The notes beneath the pieces were generated by a model. It searched no databases. It was not told the origin of the DNA and worked only from the letters and a program-made list of their open reading frames with translations. A program made the position numbers and the translations under genes. Source: an uncultured Flavobacteriales bacterium (lineage in GTDB: Bacteria > Bacteroidota > Bacteroidia > Flavobacteriales_G > Salibacteraceae). Taken from it: a stretch of DNA of 64,000 bases. Location: assembly GCA_913057205.1 (NCBI GenBank), contig CAJXNO010000011.1, positions 20,966 through 84,965 of the forward strand, written 5' to 3'. The number at the start of each line of letters is the position of its first letter. Position 1 is the stretch's first letter. Positions 6,606-14,721 of the stretch are shown here, piece by piece.

Positions 6606-7445
6606 ATGAGAATCACCATCCTTGCAGCACTTTTCATATTGGTTTCATGTGATGGGACCGACCAATCAGAGTACGAAGAAGCAATTCACTCGCTTGAGAG
6701 TTCATTTGTTGTTGGTAGAGGAATTAGCAAGATGGATTCAGGAGACTATCGCGGGGCAATAGAAGACTTCAACAAAGCAATTCAGCATGACCCGAATGAT
6801 GCTTTTGCCTACAACAGTAGAGGAATGAGCAAGAGGAATTTAGGAGACTATCGCGGGGCGATAGAAGACTATAGTAGAGCAATTGAACTTGACCCGAATG
6901 ATGCCCTGGGATATGTCGGTAGAGGAATTAGCAAGAAGAATTTAGGAGACTATCGCGGGGCAATAGAAGACTTCAACAAAGCAATTCAGCATGACCCGAA
7001 TGATGCTTTTGCCTACAACAGTAGAGGAGCAATCAAATCACTATTATATGACCATCGCGGAGCTATAGAAGACTATAATAGAGCAATTCAACTTGACCCA
7101 AATAATGCCCAGAGATATGTCGGTAGAGGAATTAGCAAGGCTGATTTAGGAGACTATCGCGGGGCGATAGAAGACTATAATAGAGCAATTCAGCTTGACC
7201 CAAATAATGCCCAGGGATATGTCGGTAGAGGAATTAGCAAGAAGAATTTAGGAGACTATCGCGGAGCAATAGAAGACTTCAACAAAGCAATTCAGCTTGA
7301 CCCGAATGATGCTATTGCCTACAACAATAGAGGAATGAGCAAGCTTTTAATAGGAGATTTTAACGGTGGTTGCCTCGATTTAAGCAGAGCTGGAGAGCTG
7401 GGGCAAATGGAAGTATATGACCTGATTAGAAAGTATTGCCAGTAA
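6606..7445 (+). CDS. TPR-repeat lipoprotein
   Basis: A 279-residue protein with a lipoprotein-type signal (ILVSCDG) and seven consecutive 34-residue TPR units from residue 36, each of the form GRGISK.NLGDYRGAIEDFN then KAIQ.DPNDA. The first six units are nearly identical and the last is degenerate (GDFNGGCLDLSRAGELGQ), forming the usual capping helix. TPR arrays mediate protein-protein contacts; a partner is not evident. A TATTTTTG -7-like box lies about 20 nt upstream of the start. It belongs to the AT-rich accessory island and is followed after 10 nt by a small Cys-rich protein gene. Confidence 0.85.
   Translation: MRITILAALFILVSCDGTDQSEYEEAIHSLESSFVVGRGISKMDSGDYRGAIEDFNKAIQHDPNDAFAYNSRGMSKRNLGDYRGAIEDYSRAIELDPNDALGYVGRGISKKNLGDYRGAIEDFNKAIQHDPNDAFAYNSRGAIKSLLYDHRGAIEDYNRAIQLDPNNAQRYVGRGISKADLGDYRGAIEDYNRAIQLDPNNAQGYVGRGISKKNLGDYRGAIEDFNKAIQLDPNDAIAYNNRGMSKLLIGDFNGGCLDLSRAGELGQMEVYDLIRKYCQ
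6711..7322 (+). repeat. Six tandem 102-bp units encoding TPRs
   Basis: Units of 102 bp (34 codons) are repeated with very high nucleotide identity, such as GGAGACTATCGCGGGGC in most copies and CTTCAACAAAGCAATTCAGC in units 1 and 3. The N..AFAY and V..GY variants interleave, indicating duplication of multi-unit blocks. A seventh, diverged unit continues to about 7424. Identity at silent positions indicates recent expansion. Confidence 0.9.
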
Positions 7446-7455
7446 AAGAGATAAT

Positions 7456-7668
7456 ATGAAACACATCAAAATACTAATCCTTTTTGCTATCCCATTGCTG
7501 CTACTTGGGTTTACGCACTCCCGCATATCAAATGATTACGCTACAACGCTTAAAGAGACCTTAGAATGTAAATTCAGCCAGTGTCAGGCTATAGCTAAAA
7601 GCACAGGGAAACAATGTAAGCGCTGTGTTTCAAATAAGGGAGACTTGTATTGTTGGCAGCACGATTAA
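7456..7668 (+). CDS. Small Cys-rich exported protein, DUF5763-like
   Basis: A 70-residue protein: a hydrophobic N-terminal segment (ILILFAIPLLLLGF) acting as signal or anchor, then CQAIAKSTGKQCKRCVSNKG and YCWQHD. The pattern C-x2-A-x-(S/T)-x4-(Q)C...YCWQH is a recognisable small zinc-finger-like module found in many short Bacteroidota proteins (DUF5763 type). It follows the TPR gene by 10 nt, so the two may be co-transcribed. Function unknown. Confidence 0.65.
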   Translation: MKHIKILILFAIPLLLLGFTHSRISNDYATTLKETLECKFSQCQAIAKSTGKQCKRCVSNKGDLYCWQHD

Positions 7669-7725
7669 TTTCTAAATCACGAGTTTCTCCTTCATCTTGA
7701 AGAGTATTTGAGGTTTTACCCACCC

Positions 7726-7746
7726 TATTTGTACCTTATTTGTACC
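7726..7746 (+). repeat. Direct repeat TATTTGTACC x2 at island boundary
   Basis: TATTTGTACC occurs at 7726-7735 and again at 7737-7746, about 55 bp before the conserved SulP gene and at the point where AT-rich accessory sequence gives way to backbone. Paired short direct repeats of this type occur at tyrosine-recombinase attachment or arm sites, but no integrase is present, so the role is speculative. Confidence 0.35.
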
Positions 7747-7802
7747 CTGTACGGATAACTATTTGATTACTAGACTTAGTTACTTTTTGTATCGGAAAGT
7801 GA

Positions 7803-9320
7803 TCAAATTCCCTCCGGAAGGGCCTCCCCCACCATATTGATCTCCGTGATGCGGTCCGCTTTGATCAGCATCTTATGACTGCTGCTGGATAGATTAGTGA
7901 CGTACACCTTCTTCCCTGCTTTATGGTATCGCTCTGTGAGCTTGTTCAAGGCTTCGATGGCCGACATATCTGCCACGCGACTCTCCTTGAAGTCGATCAT
8001 CACCTCCTCTGGGTCATTCTCGACATCAAACTTTTCGTTGAATACCGAAACCGACCCGAAGAATAGCGGACCGTAGATCTCATAGTGCTTCACCCCATTG
8101 TCATCAATGCGTTTACGGGCACGTATGCGCTTCGCATTATCCCACGCAAAAACCAGTGCGGCGATGATCACCCCGGCCAATACAGCCAAGGCCAGGTTAT
8201 GCAGAAAGATGGTCACCAGAGTCACCAGCATCATGATGAAGATGTCTGACTTAGGAAACTTATTGAAGGTGCGCAAACTGGCCCACTCAAAGGTTCCTAT
8301 GGATACCATGATCATCAATCCAGTGAGCGCTGCCATGGGAACCTTTTCAATCAATGAGGATCCAATCATCACAAACATCAAAAGCATAACGGATGCTACG
8401 ATTCCCGATAACCTTGCGCGTGCGCCGTTAGAAACGTTGATCAAACTTTGTCCGATCATCGCGCAGCCACCCATACCAGAGAACAAGCCTGAAACAACAT
8501 TCGCCATACCTTGAGCGATGGCTTCCTTGTTACCTCGACCGCGCGTAGCTGTGATCTCATCAACAATATTCAATGTCAACAAGCTCTCGATCAACCCTAC
8601 CCCAGCTACAATGGCGGCATAGGGAAAAATGATGGTCAAGGTCTCCCATGCCATAGGGATGGAAGGCAGGTGAAAGGGTGGAAAGCCGCCTTGAATGGAT
8701 GCCAGATCGCCTACAGTCTTGGTGTCAATCCCAAGAAGACTAACCAAAGCAAACACCACTAAAATGGCGGTAAGTGAAGCAGGCACCACCTTGGTCAGCT
8801 TTGGTAAGCCCCAAATGATGAACATCGTAAGTAGAACCAATGCCAATAGTATGTAAAGTGCGCTTCCGGTCAACCAATCGCCAGAGGCGTCTTGAAACTG
8901 TACCAGCTGCGACATGAATATGATGATGGCCAATCCGTTCACAAAACCAAATACCACCGGGTGCGGCACCAAGCGCATGAGCTTGCCCAAACGAAGGAAT
9001 CCAGCTGCCATCTGCATCAGACCGGCAAGGATCACCGTGGCAAAAACGTATTCTACCCCATAATCCTTTACCAAGCTCACCAGGACCACAGCCACTGCCC
9101 CAGTTGCTCCACTGATCATACCTGGCCTACCACCGAAGATCGAAGTCACCAGTCCCATAGTGAACGCAGCATACAAGCCAACCAATGGCGATAAGCCAGC
9201 GATCATGGCAAATGCAACCGCCTCAGGAACAAGCGCCAGTGCCACAGTGATTCCGGATAGCACCTCGGTCTTATAATCTACCTTCTGCGAAAAATCAAAT
9301 ATGTTCAGTACCTGCTTCAT
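7803..9320 (-). CDS. SulP-family anion transporter with STAS domain
   Basis: A 505-residue inner-membrane protein. The start at 9320 (MKQVLNIFDFSQ) fits the family; the ORF track extends 48 codons further with no conserved sequence. The sulfate-transporter core has ALALVPEAVAFAMIAGLSP and GLYAAF near the N-terminus, then GMISGATGA and MGGCAMIGQSLIN, giving about 11-14 membrane segments. Residues 430-500 form a STAS domain (MIDFKESRVADMSAIEALNKL). It is probably a bicarbonate, sulfate or other anion symporter; specificity cannot be read. A TACCTTCG promoter-like box lies upstream on the - strand at 9422-9429. Confidence 0.93.
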   Translation of the reverse strand: MKQVLNIFDFSQKVDYKTEVLSGITVALALVPEAVAFAMIAGLSPLVGLYAAFTMGLVTSIFGGRPGMISGATGAVAVVLVSLVKDYGVEYVFATVILAGLMQMAAGFLRLGKLMRLVPHPVVFGFVNGLAIIIFMSQLVQFQDASGDWLTGSALYILLALVLLTMFIIWGLPKLTKVVPASLTAILVVFALVSLLGIDTKTVGDLASIQGGFPPFHLPSIPMAWETLTIIFPYAAIVAGVGLIESLLTLNIVDEITATRGRGNKEAIAQGMANVVSGLFSGMGGCAMIGQSLINVSNGARARLSGIVASVMLLMFVMIGSSLIEKVPMAALTGLMIMVSIGTFEWASLRTFNKFPKSDIFIMMLVTLVTIFLHNLALAVLAGVIIAALVFAWDNAKRIRARKRIDDNGVKHYEIYGPLFFGSVSVFNEKFDVENDPEEVMIDFKESRVADMSAIEALNKLTERYHKAGKKVYVTNLSSSSHKMLIKADRITEINMVGEALPEGI

Positions 9321-9548
9321 GGTTGGAGCGCTTTTAAAAAACAAACGTTTCGCCGAACTATCGATTTGAAAATCAATACTTCCGTTAGCGAAACGCCTCT
9401 TCACCCATTGTTTTGGGGCTGCGAAGGTACGCGGAATAATTGGCCCGAAAAACCAGCCTCCCATCGAGATTCAATGAGCTGTTTTTAGTTCGAAGCACGT
9501 TACCTTTCACTTCGGCTCACTATATTCACTTTCGAAAATTCAATTCAA

Positions 9549-10070
9549 ATGAACCGAACTACCCCTTTTAAATGGCTTAGCATGCTCGCTTTGGTCGCCT
9601 TGATGACCGCATGTGGAAGCACTGTTGAGCAAGAAGTTAGCCTTCAATTAGAGGCCGCAGCTGTTGGACCATTCTTCGCCGGTCCGAACAGTCTGATCGC
9701 AGACTACACCGTTGATTATCCGTCGCTCTTCCCGGATCAGGCAGTTACCGCTAAGCAGATCAAAAGTGTTGGATTGAAAACGGCCACGGTCCAATTGAAT
9801 GCCGATAGTTTGGATTTTGCGGCATTCACGAGCGCCTCCTTGCAGTTTGTATCTGACAATGAAGGCATGGTCAGCGCCGCCATCTTAAATCCGATTGAAT
9901 CGAATGGACAAAGCATTACGCTTCAGACCAGCGCAGAAGCTGACCTTGGAACATTTTTTAAAGGCGAGGCGTTTACCTGTGTCCTCGATTTGGATTTCAA
10001 AGACGATGACTACCGCGATGAACTGAGCACCACCATTGAAATGACATTCAATACAACCTTAAAGCAATAA
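9549..10070 (+). CDS. Lipoprotein of unknown function
   Basis: A 173-residue protein with a lipobox (LVALMTACGS), so it is probably anchored in the outer membrane. The mature part is beta-rich and alternates hydrophobic strands (ATVQLNADSLDFAAF, SLQFVSDNEG, FTCVLDLDFKDDDY), reminiscent of small immunoglobulin-like or jelly-roll domains. No family is recognised. It sits 2 nt upstream of the DUF2147 gene and 30 nt further on is a beta-barrel gene, so these three envelope genes probably form an operon. Confidence 0.75.
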   Translation: MNRTTPFKWLSMLALVALMTACGSTVEQEVSLQLEAAAVGPFFAGPNSLIADYTVDYPSLFPDQAVTAKQIKSVGLKTATVQLNADSLDFAAFTSASLQFVSDNEGMVSAAILNPIESNGQSITLQTSAEADLGTFFKGEAFTCVLDLDFKDDDYRDELSTTIEMTFNTTLKQ

Positions 10071-10072
10071 TC

Positions 10073-10534
10073 ATGAAGCATTTGATCCTCTCTCTCTTTG
10101 TTCTCGCTCTGAGCGTGAATGTGATGGCGCAAGACGCAGAAGCCGACCGTTTGATCGGCGTATGGGAACCCAGCCATGGAAAGGCCAAAGTCAAGATCGA
10201 CAAAATCGGATCTAAGTACTACGGAAGGATCGTATGGCTCAAGGAACCCAATGATCCAGAAACGGGTGAGCCTAAGTTGGACAAAAACAATCCAGATGAG
10301 AGCCTCCGCTCTACTCCGCTGCGCGGTTACCGTATTCTGAAAGATTTTGAATACACCGGAGAAGACGAATGGTCAGAGGGCACCATTTATGACCCTGAAA
10401 ACGGCAGCACTTACAGCTGTACGATTAAGATGCCAGACGATAACACCTTAGATATTCGAGGCTACATCGGGATTTCCACCTTTGGACGTACCGATGTTTG
10501 GAAACGTCTTAAGGTTCCTTCAAAGAAGAAGTAG
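10073..10534 (+). CDS. DUF2147 periplasmic protein
   Basis: A 153-residue protein with a signal peptide (ALSVNVMAQ). The mature domain shows the DUF2147 pattern: GVWEP.HGKAKVKI, YYGRIVWLKEPN, NPDESLRSTPLRGYRIL, GTIYDPENGSTYSCTI and LDIRGYIGISTFGRTDVWKR. The fold is a lipocalin-like barrel; the molecular role of the family is unknown. It is second of three envelope genes, 2 nt behind a lipoprotein. Confidence 0.88.
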   Translation: MKHLILSLFVLALSVNVMAQDAEADRLIGVWEPSHGKAKVKIDKIGSKYYGRIVWLKEPNDPETGEPKLDKNNPDESLRSTPLRGYRILKDFEYTGEDEWSEGTIYDPENGSTYSCTIKMPDDNTLDIRGYIGISTFGRTDVWKRLKVPSKKK

Positions 10535-10565
10535 TTCCTTCCCATTTCATTCAAATACCTGAACC

Positions 10566-11678
10566 ATGAACCGATACCTACTGATCATTTGTGGGGTGCT
10601 TAGCATTGGAGTAGTCCGTGCGCAGGAAGACAGCACCCATGTGGAAGAAGAAGACTGGAGTATTTACGATGACCTGGATTATGCAGAGGAAGGCACGAAG
10701 AGCTATGCCAACGCAAAGATCAGTGGCATCAGTCCGGCACGACTCATTTCGGTAGGTTATGATTTCCAAGGTCCGTTTGACATCACTGCTGGAAGCAGTA
10801 TGGGAGGCAGTATCAAGGATCAAACGGCCAATGTGATCAACGAAGAATCCGGTAGAGTAACTTCAGCTCAAGGGTTTCGACTCGCGGCAAACGTTCCGGT
10901 GTACTCAACCAACAAGCTGATCGTTCAGCTCGGTGGACAGATCTGGGACGTAAACTATGGTTTTGAGAACGCCAACAACCTTACTCACCCGTTGCTGCGA
11001 ACGCTGAATGAGAATGGCTTGCGCACCTTCGGACTTAACTCTACCATTTACAAGCCGCTTAATGAATTCGCTTTTATCCTGGTACAATTAGGTGCAGACA
11101 TGAGCGGCGATTGGAGTTATACCGGACTTCAACCGCTGGACCATACGCGCTATTCTGTTGCTGCCCTCTGGGGTCGACGAACAAGCGACTACTTTCAGTG
11201 GGCAGTGGGTGCATCCCGTACCTATAGGGCAGGTGAGCAGAACTACGTACCCATTGTGATGTTGAACTGGACCTCGAAAACCACCAAATGGGGAGCAGAG
11301 ATGTTGTTGCCTGCGCGGGGTCATTTGCGGTACAGCTTCAATCGACAGAGCATGCTTTTCTTTGGCTTTGAGCTGGAAGGAAACAGCTATTTGGTAGGGA
11401 ACCAAAACCCAGGATTCTACAACAACGGCCTACAGAATCTAGAGATTCGCAGAAGTGAACTTCGCTTCAGAACCATGTACCAGCGCAAGCTGGTCGGATT
11501 CATCTGGATCGCCGGTGAGTTCGGATACCGTTACAACTGGTTATTTGACATCGATCAAGTTGGGGATGATGGGAGCGACTTCTTCCGTGGTTTCTTCGGT
11601 ACACAGCCCTATGCCTTCCAAAATCAAATGGGGAATCCGTTATACTTCAACATCAGCCTGAACCTGGTAAGCCCATAA
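10566..11678 (+). CDS. Outer-membrane beta-barrel protein, DUF6268-like
   Basis: A 370-residue protein with a signal peptide (SIGVVRAQ). After an acidic linker (VEEEDWSIYDDLDY) it alternates amphipathic strands and turns through to a strand ending FNISLNLVSP, consistent with an outer-membrane barrel of 12 or more strands. The pattern ISPARLISVGYDFQGPFD and NKLIVQLGGQIWDVNY resembles the DUF6268 group of Bacteroidota barrels. Pore, transporter or structural role is not known. It ends 4 nt from the hypE pseudogene on the opposite strand. Confidence 0.7.
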   Translation: MNRYLLIICGVLSIGVVRAQEDSTHVEEEDWSIYDDLDYAEEGTKSYANAKISGISPARLISVGYDFQGPFDITAGSSMGGSIKDQTANVINEESGRVTSAQGFRLAANVPVYSTNKLIVQLGGQIWDVNYGFENANNLTHPLLRTLNENGLRTFGLNSTIYKPLNEFAFILVQLGADMSGDWSYTGLQPLDHTRYSVAALWGRRTSDYFQWAVGASRTYRAGEQNYVPIVMLNWTSKTTKWGAEMLLPARGHLRYSFNRQSMLFFGFELEGNSYLVGNQNPGFYNNGLQNLEIRRSELRFRTMYQRKLVGFIWIAGEFGYRYNWLFDIDQVGDDGSDFFRGFFGTQPYAFQNQMGNPLYFNISLNLVSP

Positions 11679-11681
11679 CCG

Positions 11682-12678
11682 TTAGCAGATCCTTGGAAGC
11701 TGCTCTCCAGCCAGCATATTCACGACGCGCCTTCCTCCCAAACCGCTGGTCATCACGACCTTTTGCGGATGCTCGTGGGTGACCTGGCCGATCACCGCTG
11801 CCCTTGAACTCTCTGAGAAGCTACTGAGCAACTGTATTACAACCGCTGCAACTTCTTGCGCCACTACGGCGATGAACATCCCTTCATCGGTGACGTACAA
11901 AGGATCGATCCCCAGCACTTCACACGCCGATGCTACCGTTTCATCAATGGGTATAGCGTGATCTTCTAGATCGATCCCGCACTTAACTTGAGTTGCGATC
12001 TCATTCAAAACCGTTCCAACGCCTCCCCGTGTAGGGTCGCGTAGTAGCTTAATGGTTTCCGGAAAGGTTTCTAACAATGCCAAAACTGGCGTATTCAGCG
12101 GACGAGAATCACTCTCCATCGGAGCATCAAAATGTAGACCCTCGCGCTGTATCATGATGGTCATGCCATGATGTGCAATGCTGTGACTCACAATTACCGC
12201 CTCGCCCGGAACAATCCTTTTATGGTCGATCAAAACACCAGGGAGCAGCGCCTATGCCTGAGGTATTGATAAAGATGTGATCCCCTTTTCCGCGTTCTAC
12301 CACTTTGGTATCGCCCGTTACTACCTCCACGCCTGCCCTATCAGCGGCATATTCGATGGATAGCAGCATTCCCCAGTAAGCATCCATCATCAACCCTTCT
12401 TCCAAGATCATGGCCAAGGAGAGGTAGCACGGCATCGCGCCACACATAAGCAGGTCGTTCACCGTTCCATTCACTGCGAGATCTCCGATGTTACCTCCCG
12501 GAAAGAAAAGCGGAGAAACCACAAAGCTATCGGTGGTGAAAGCCAAACATCCTCTTAAGTCACCCAGAACTACACCATCATGTCGCTCTTGAAGTTACTT
12601 GTTCTTAAACCGCTTGAATACACCCTCTTCCAACAGTCGATTCGTCAAGAGTCCACCGCTCCCATGACCTAAAGTAGT
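11682..12678 (-). pseudogene. hypE: Decayed hypE (hydrogenase maturation, carbamoyl dehydratase)
   Basis: The conceptual product reads TLGHGSGGLLTNRLLEEG, then [51 protein letters not shown] and ends in LPRIC, the C-terminal Cys that carries the thiocarboxamide in HypE. It is broken three ways: an in-frame TAA at 12595-12597, a frameshift near 12241-12244 (a CCC run between GIGAA and PGVLIDH), and loss of the first few codons where the sequence joins the kinase fragment. HypE works with HypF to make the CN ligand of NiFe hydrogenase; no hyp or hydrogenase gene is nearby. It is a relic, though sequencing error could explain single lesions. Confidence 0.85.
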
Positions 12679-13114
12679 ACTTCGTGAGGTGGTGCATGAT
12701 ATTCAGGCAAGCTTGCATGCGATGATGGCAGAAAACAATGCTAAGCTAACCATTGTGAATCCCGACATGGAGTTGAATGTCTATCCGACCCACTTCCACC
12801 GCATTTTACTTAACCTGATCCAAAATGGCATCAAATTCAGGCAAGAAGAAACGCCTAAAATCATCGTAAAAGCGAGTGAAACAAGAAATTACTGGCAGAT
12901 TGAAGTAGAGGATAACGGTATTGGCATCGAAGAAGAGCAATTGCCCCATATCTTCAAGTTATTCTACCATAAGAACCTCAAGTCAAACTCTGAAAGCCAT
13001 GGAATTGGTTTAAGCGTTGTTCGACGACTTGTTCAAGAACATGAAGGAAGCATTCGGGTAAAATCTGAAGTTGGAAAAGGAACAACTTTTATTTTTACAA
13101 TCCTTAAGGCCTAA
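12668..13114 (+). pseudogene. Truncated sensor histidine kinase (HATPase domain only)
   Basis: The open frame from 12668 encodes a catalytic ATP-binding domain: N box LLNLIQNGIKF, G1 DNGIGI, F-box IFKLF and G2 HGIGLSVVRRLV. The only upstream residues are VREVVHDIQASL; the sensor part and phospho-acceptor His helix are missing, and the frame runs into a TGA exactly where the hypE remnant starts. The ORF-track start is a GTG at 12689 with no sign of being a natural start. It is probably the 3' remnant of a kinase whose 5' part was deleted. The response regulator 11 nt downstream was likely its partner. Confidence 0.75.
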
Positions 13115-13125
13115 TGACGAGATAG

Positions 13126-13533
13126 ATGAATGAATCAAGCGTAGAAGTTTTACTCGTAGATGATGATGAAATGACCCTTTTGATCCACGAGAAAATATTG
13201 GACCGATGTTCCATGAATCACCCTTATCGATCCTTCAGTACGGGTGAGGGTTGTTTGGAGTACATCTTGGATGAATCCAATAACGCAAAAAAGTTCATTA
13301 TCCTTCTTGACATCAACATGTCAGGCATAAGCGGTTGGGGCGTTTTAGATGAACTGAATGCCTCCGGGGTGGATAGCAATCGATGCTTGGTGATCATGGC
13401 AACTTCTTCCGTTGATTATGAGGATCGCGTTAAAGCTTCAGAGTATTCGAATGTGATCGACTTTTTTGAAAAGCCGCTGACCATCTCTAGCTGCGAAAGC
13501 CTCGCCAACCTACCCGAGGTAGCATCCTTTTAG
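13126..13533 (+). CDS. Stand-alone response regulator receiver protein
   Basis: A 135-residue CheY-like receiver: acidic pocket VDDDE (residues 10-14), phosphorylation Asp in ILLDINMSG, Thr/Ser in MATSS and Lys in FEKPL. No output domain follows. This single-domain layout is common downstream of PAS kinases in Flavobacteriales, where it relays phosphate or acts as a sink. The kinase gene directly upstream is truncated, so the regulator has probably lost its dedicated partner unless another kinase supplies it. The short tail SCESLANLPEVASF is slightly unusual. Confidence 0.85.
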   Translation: MNESSVEVLLVDDDEMTLLIHEKILDRCSMNHPYRSFSTGEGCLEYILDESNNAKKFIILLDINMSGISGWGVLDELNASGVDSNRCLVIMATSSVDYEDRVKASEYSNVIDFFEKPLTISSCESLANLPEVASF

Positions 13534-13541
13534 CTCTATGG

Positions 13542-13790
13542 ATGGCAGACCTTGATGCCAACAACAATGCTGCGGAGTTAATGGGCCTCGTGCGAACAAG
13601 TATGCCGTTTGGAAAGTATAAAGGCACCCTGTTAGCAGACCTTCCCGTTTACTACTTGGAGTGGTTTGCTCGAAAGGGAATGCCGAAAGGGAAGCTCGGA
13701 ACCCAACTTGACCTCGTATTGACCCTGAAGTCAAATGGACTGGATCATATCCTTAGGCAACTAAAGGACCTCGATGATGGTCAAGGATAA
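13542..13790 (+). CDS. DUF3820 family protein
   Basis: An 82-residue protein with the DUF3820 core MPFGKYKGTLLADLPVYYLE then WFARKGMPKGKLG. In other bacteria members are annotated as putative quorum-sensing-regulated virulence factors; a molecular activity is not established, though the FGKYKG...LP..YL pattern also occurs fused to exonuclease-like proteins. It follows the response regulator by 8 nt and its end overlaps the YheT-like gene by 17 nt, so it is probably in the same transcript as that hydrolase. Confidence 0.8.
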   Translation: MADLDANNNAAELMGLVRTSMPFGKYKGTLLADLPVYYLEWFARKGMPKGKLGTQLDLVLTLKSNGLDHILRQLKDLDDGQG

Positions 13791-14721
13791 CTACACCCCT
13801 CCTCTGTTCCATCGTTCAAGCTTGTTGGCTACCATATTGCCGAACGTACTGCGGCCTGTTGACCCCATTCAATGGACGATTCAAGAGCATCAAACAGCAG
13901 ATAACGATGTCTTCATAACTGGCAGCCTGAAGCAAGACAGCAGCGCATGCGTAGTACTTCTCCACGGACTCGAAGGGAGTATCGATTCTCGCTACATGCT
14001 TGGTATGGCACATGCGTTCTACACGGAGGGGAATGACATCATTGCGCTCAATCACCGCGGCTGTGGCGGTTACAACAACCTGCAACCTTCAAGCTACCAT
14101 AGCGGTTTCACGCAAGACCTCAGTCAACTGATAGCAAGCCTCACTCAAAACTACAAACAGCTCTGGCTGATCGGATTTAGCTTAGGTGGAAACATCGCAC
14201 TTAAGTATGCCTTAGAGGAAGACCTACCATCCGAACTTCAAGGAGCCATTGCCATCTCAGCACCCATTGATTTAGCCGGTTCATCCGCTCGACTGGGGGC
14301 CTCTCATAACTGGATCTACCAACAACGCTTTTTACGCTCGCTTAAACGAAAAGCAGCCTTGAAAAAACAGGAGCATCCAGCAAGTGCATTTGACTTAGAT
14401 GCCGTAAGCGCTGCAAGCACGATCGAAGCTTTTGATGACGTATATACAGCACCGGTAAATGGATTCAAGCATGCACGAGACTACTACGAACAATGCAGCA
14501 CGTACTTGTCGCTGCCTTTTATCAAGCTCCCCACCCTACTGATCAATGCAAAGAATGACAGCTTCTTGAGCGATCGCTGTTTTCCAAGCTCTACCGAAAA
14601 CTTGCATGTGCGCTCACCTCGTTACGGAGGACATGTGGGGTTTGCCCTGGATAACGCCATGCGTAAGCAATTCTGGCATGAGGTAAAAGCCAAGGAATTT
14701 ATCAAGACCTTTACACCGTGA
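13774..14721 (+). CDS. Alpha/beta hydrolase, YheT-like
   Basis: A 315-residue hydrolase of the YheT/ABHD type. Visible features: HG motif VVLLHGLEGS (about residue 65), nucleophile elbow GFSLGGN (Ser near 133), Asp in LINAKNDSFLSD and a His in RYGGHVGFA. YheT proteins are predicted esterases or lipases in the cytoplasm; the substrate is not established. The start overlaps DUF3820 by 17 nt (a second ATG follows directly at 13777) and the stop overlaps the GTG start of the helicase gene by 4 nt, giving a tightly packed operon. Confidence 0.88.
   Translation: MMVKDNYTPPLFHRSSLLATILPNVLRPVDPIQWTIQEHQTADNDVFITGSLKQDSSACVVLLHGLEGSIDSRYMLGMAHAFYTEGNDIIALNHRGCGGYNNLQPSSYHSGFTQDLSQLIASLTQNYKQLWLIGFSLGGNIALKYALEEDLPSELQGAIAISAPIDLAGSSARLGASHNWIYQQRFLRSLKRKAALKKQEHPASAFDLDAVSAASTIEAFDDVYTAPVNGFKHARDYYEQCSTYLSLPFIKLPTLLINAKNDSFLSDRCFPSSTENLHVRSPRYGGHVGFALDNAMRKQFWHEVKAKEFIKTFTP

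Noticed and set aside
6711-7424. CRISPR-like or satellite array
   Set aside because: The 102-bp repeats are in frame, code for TPR motifs and have no spacers.
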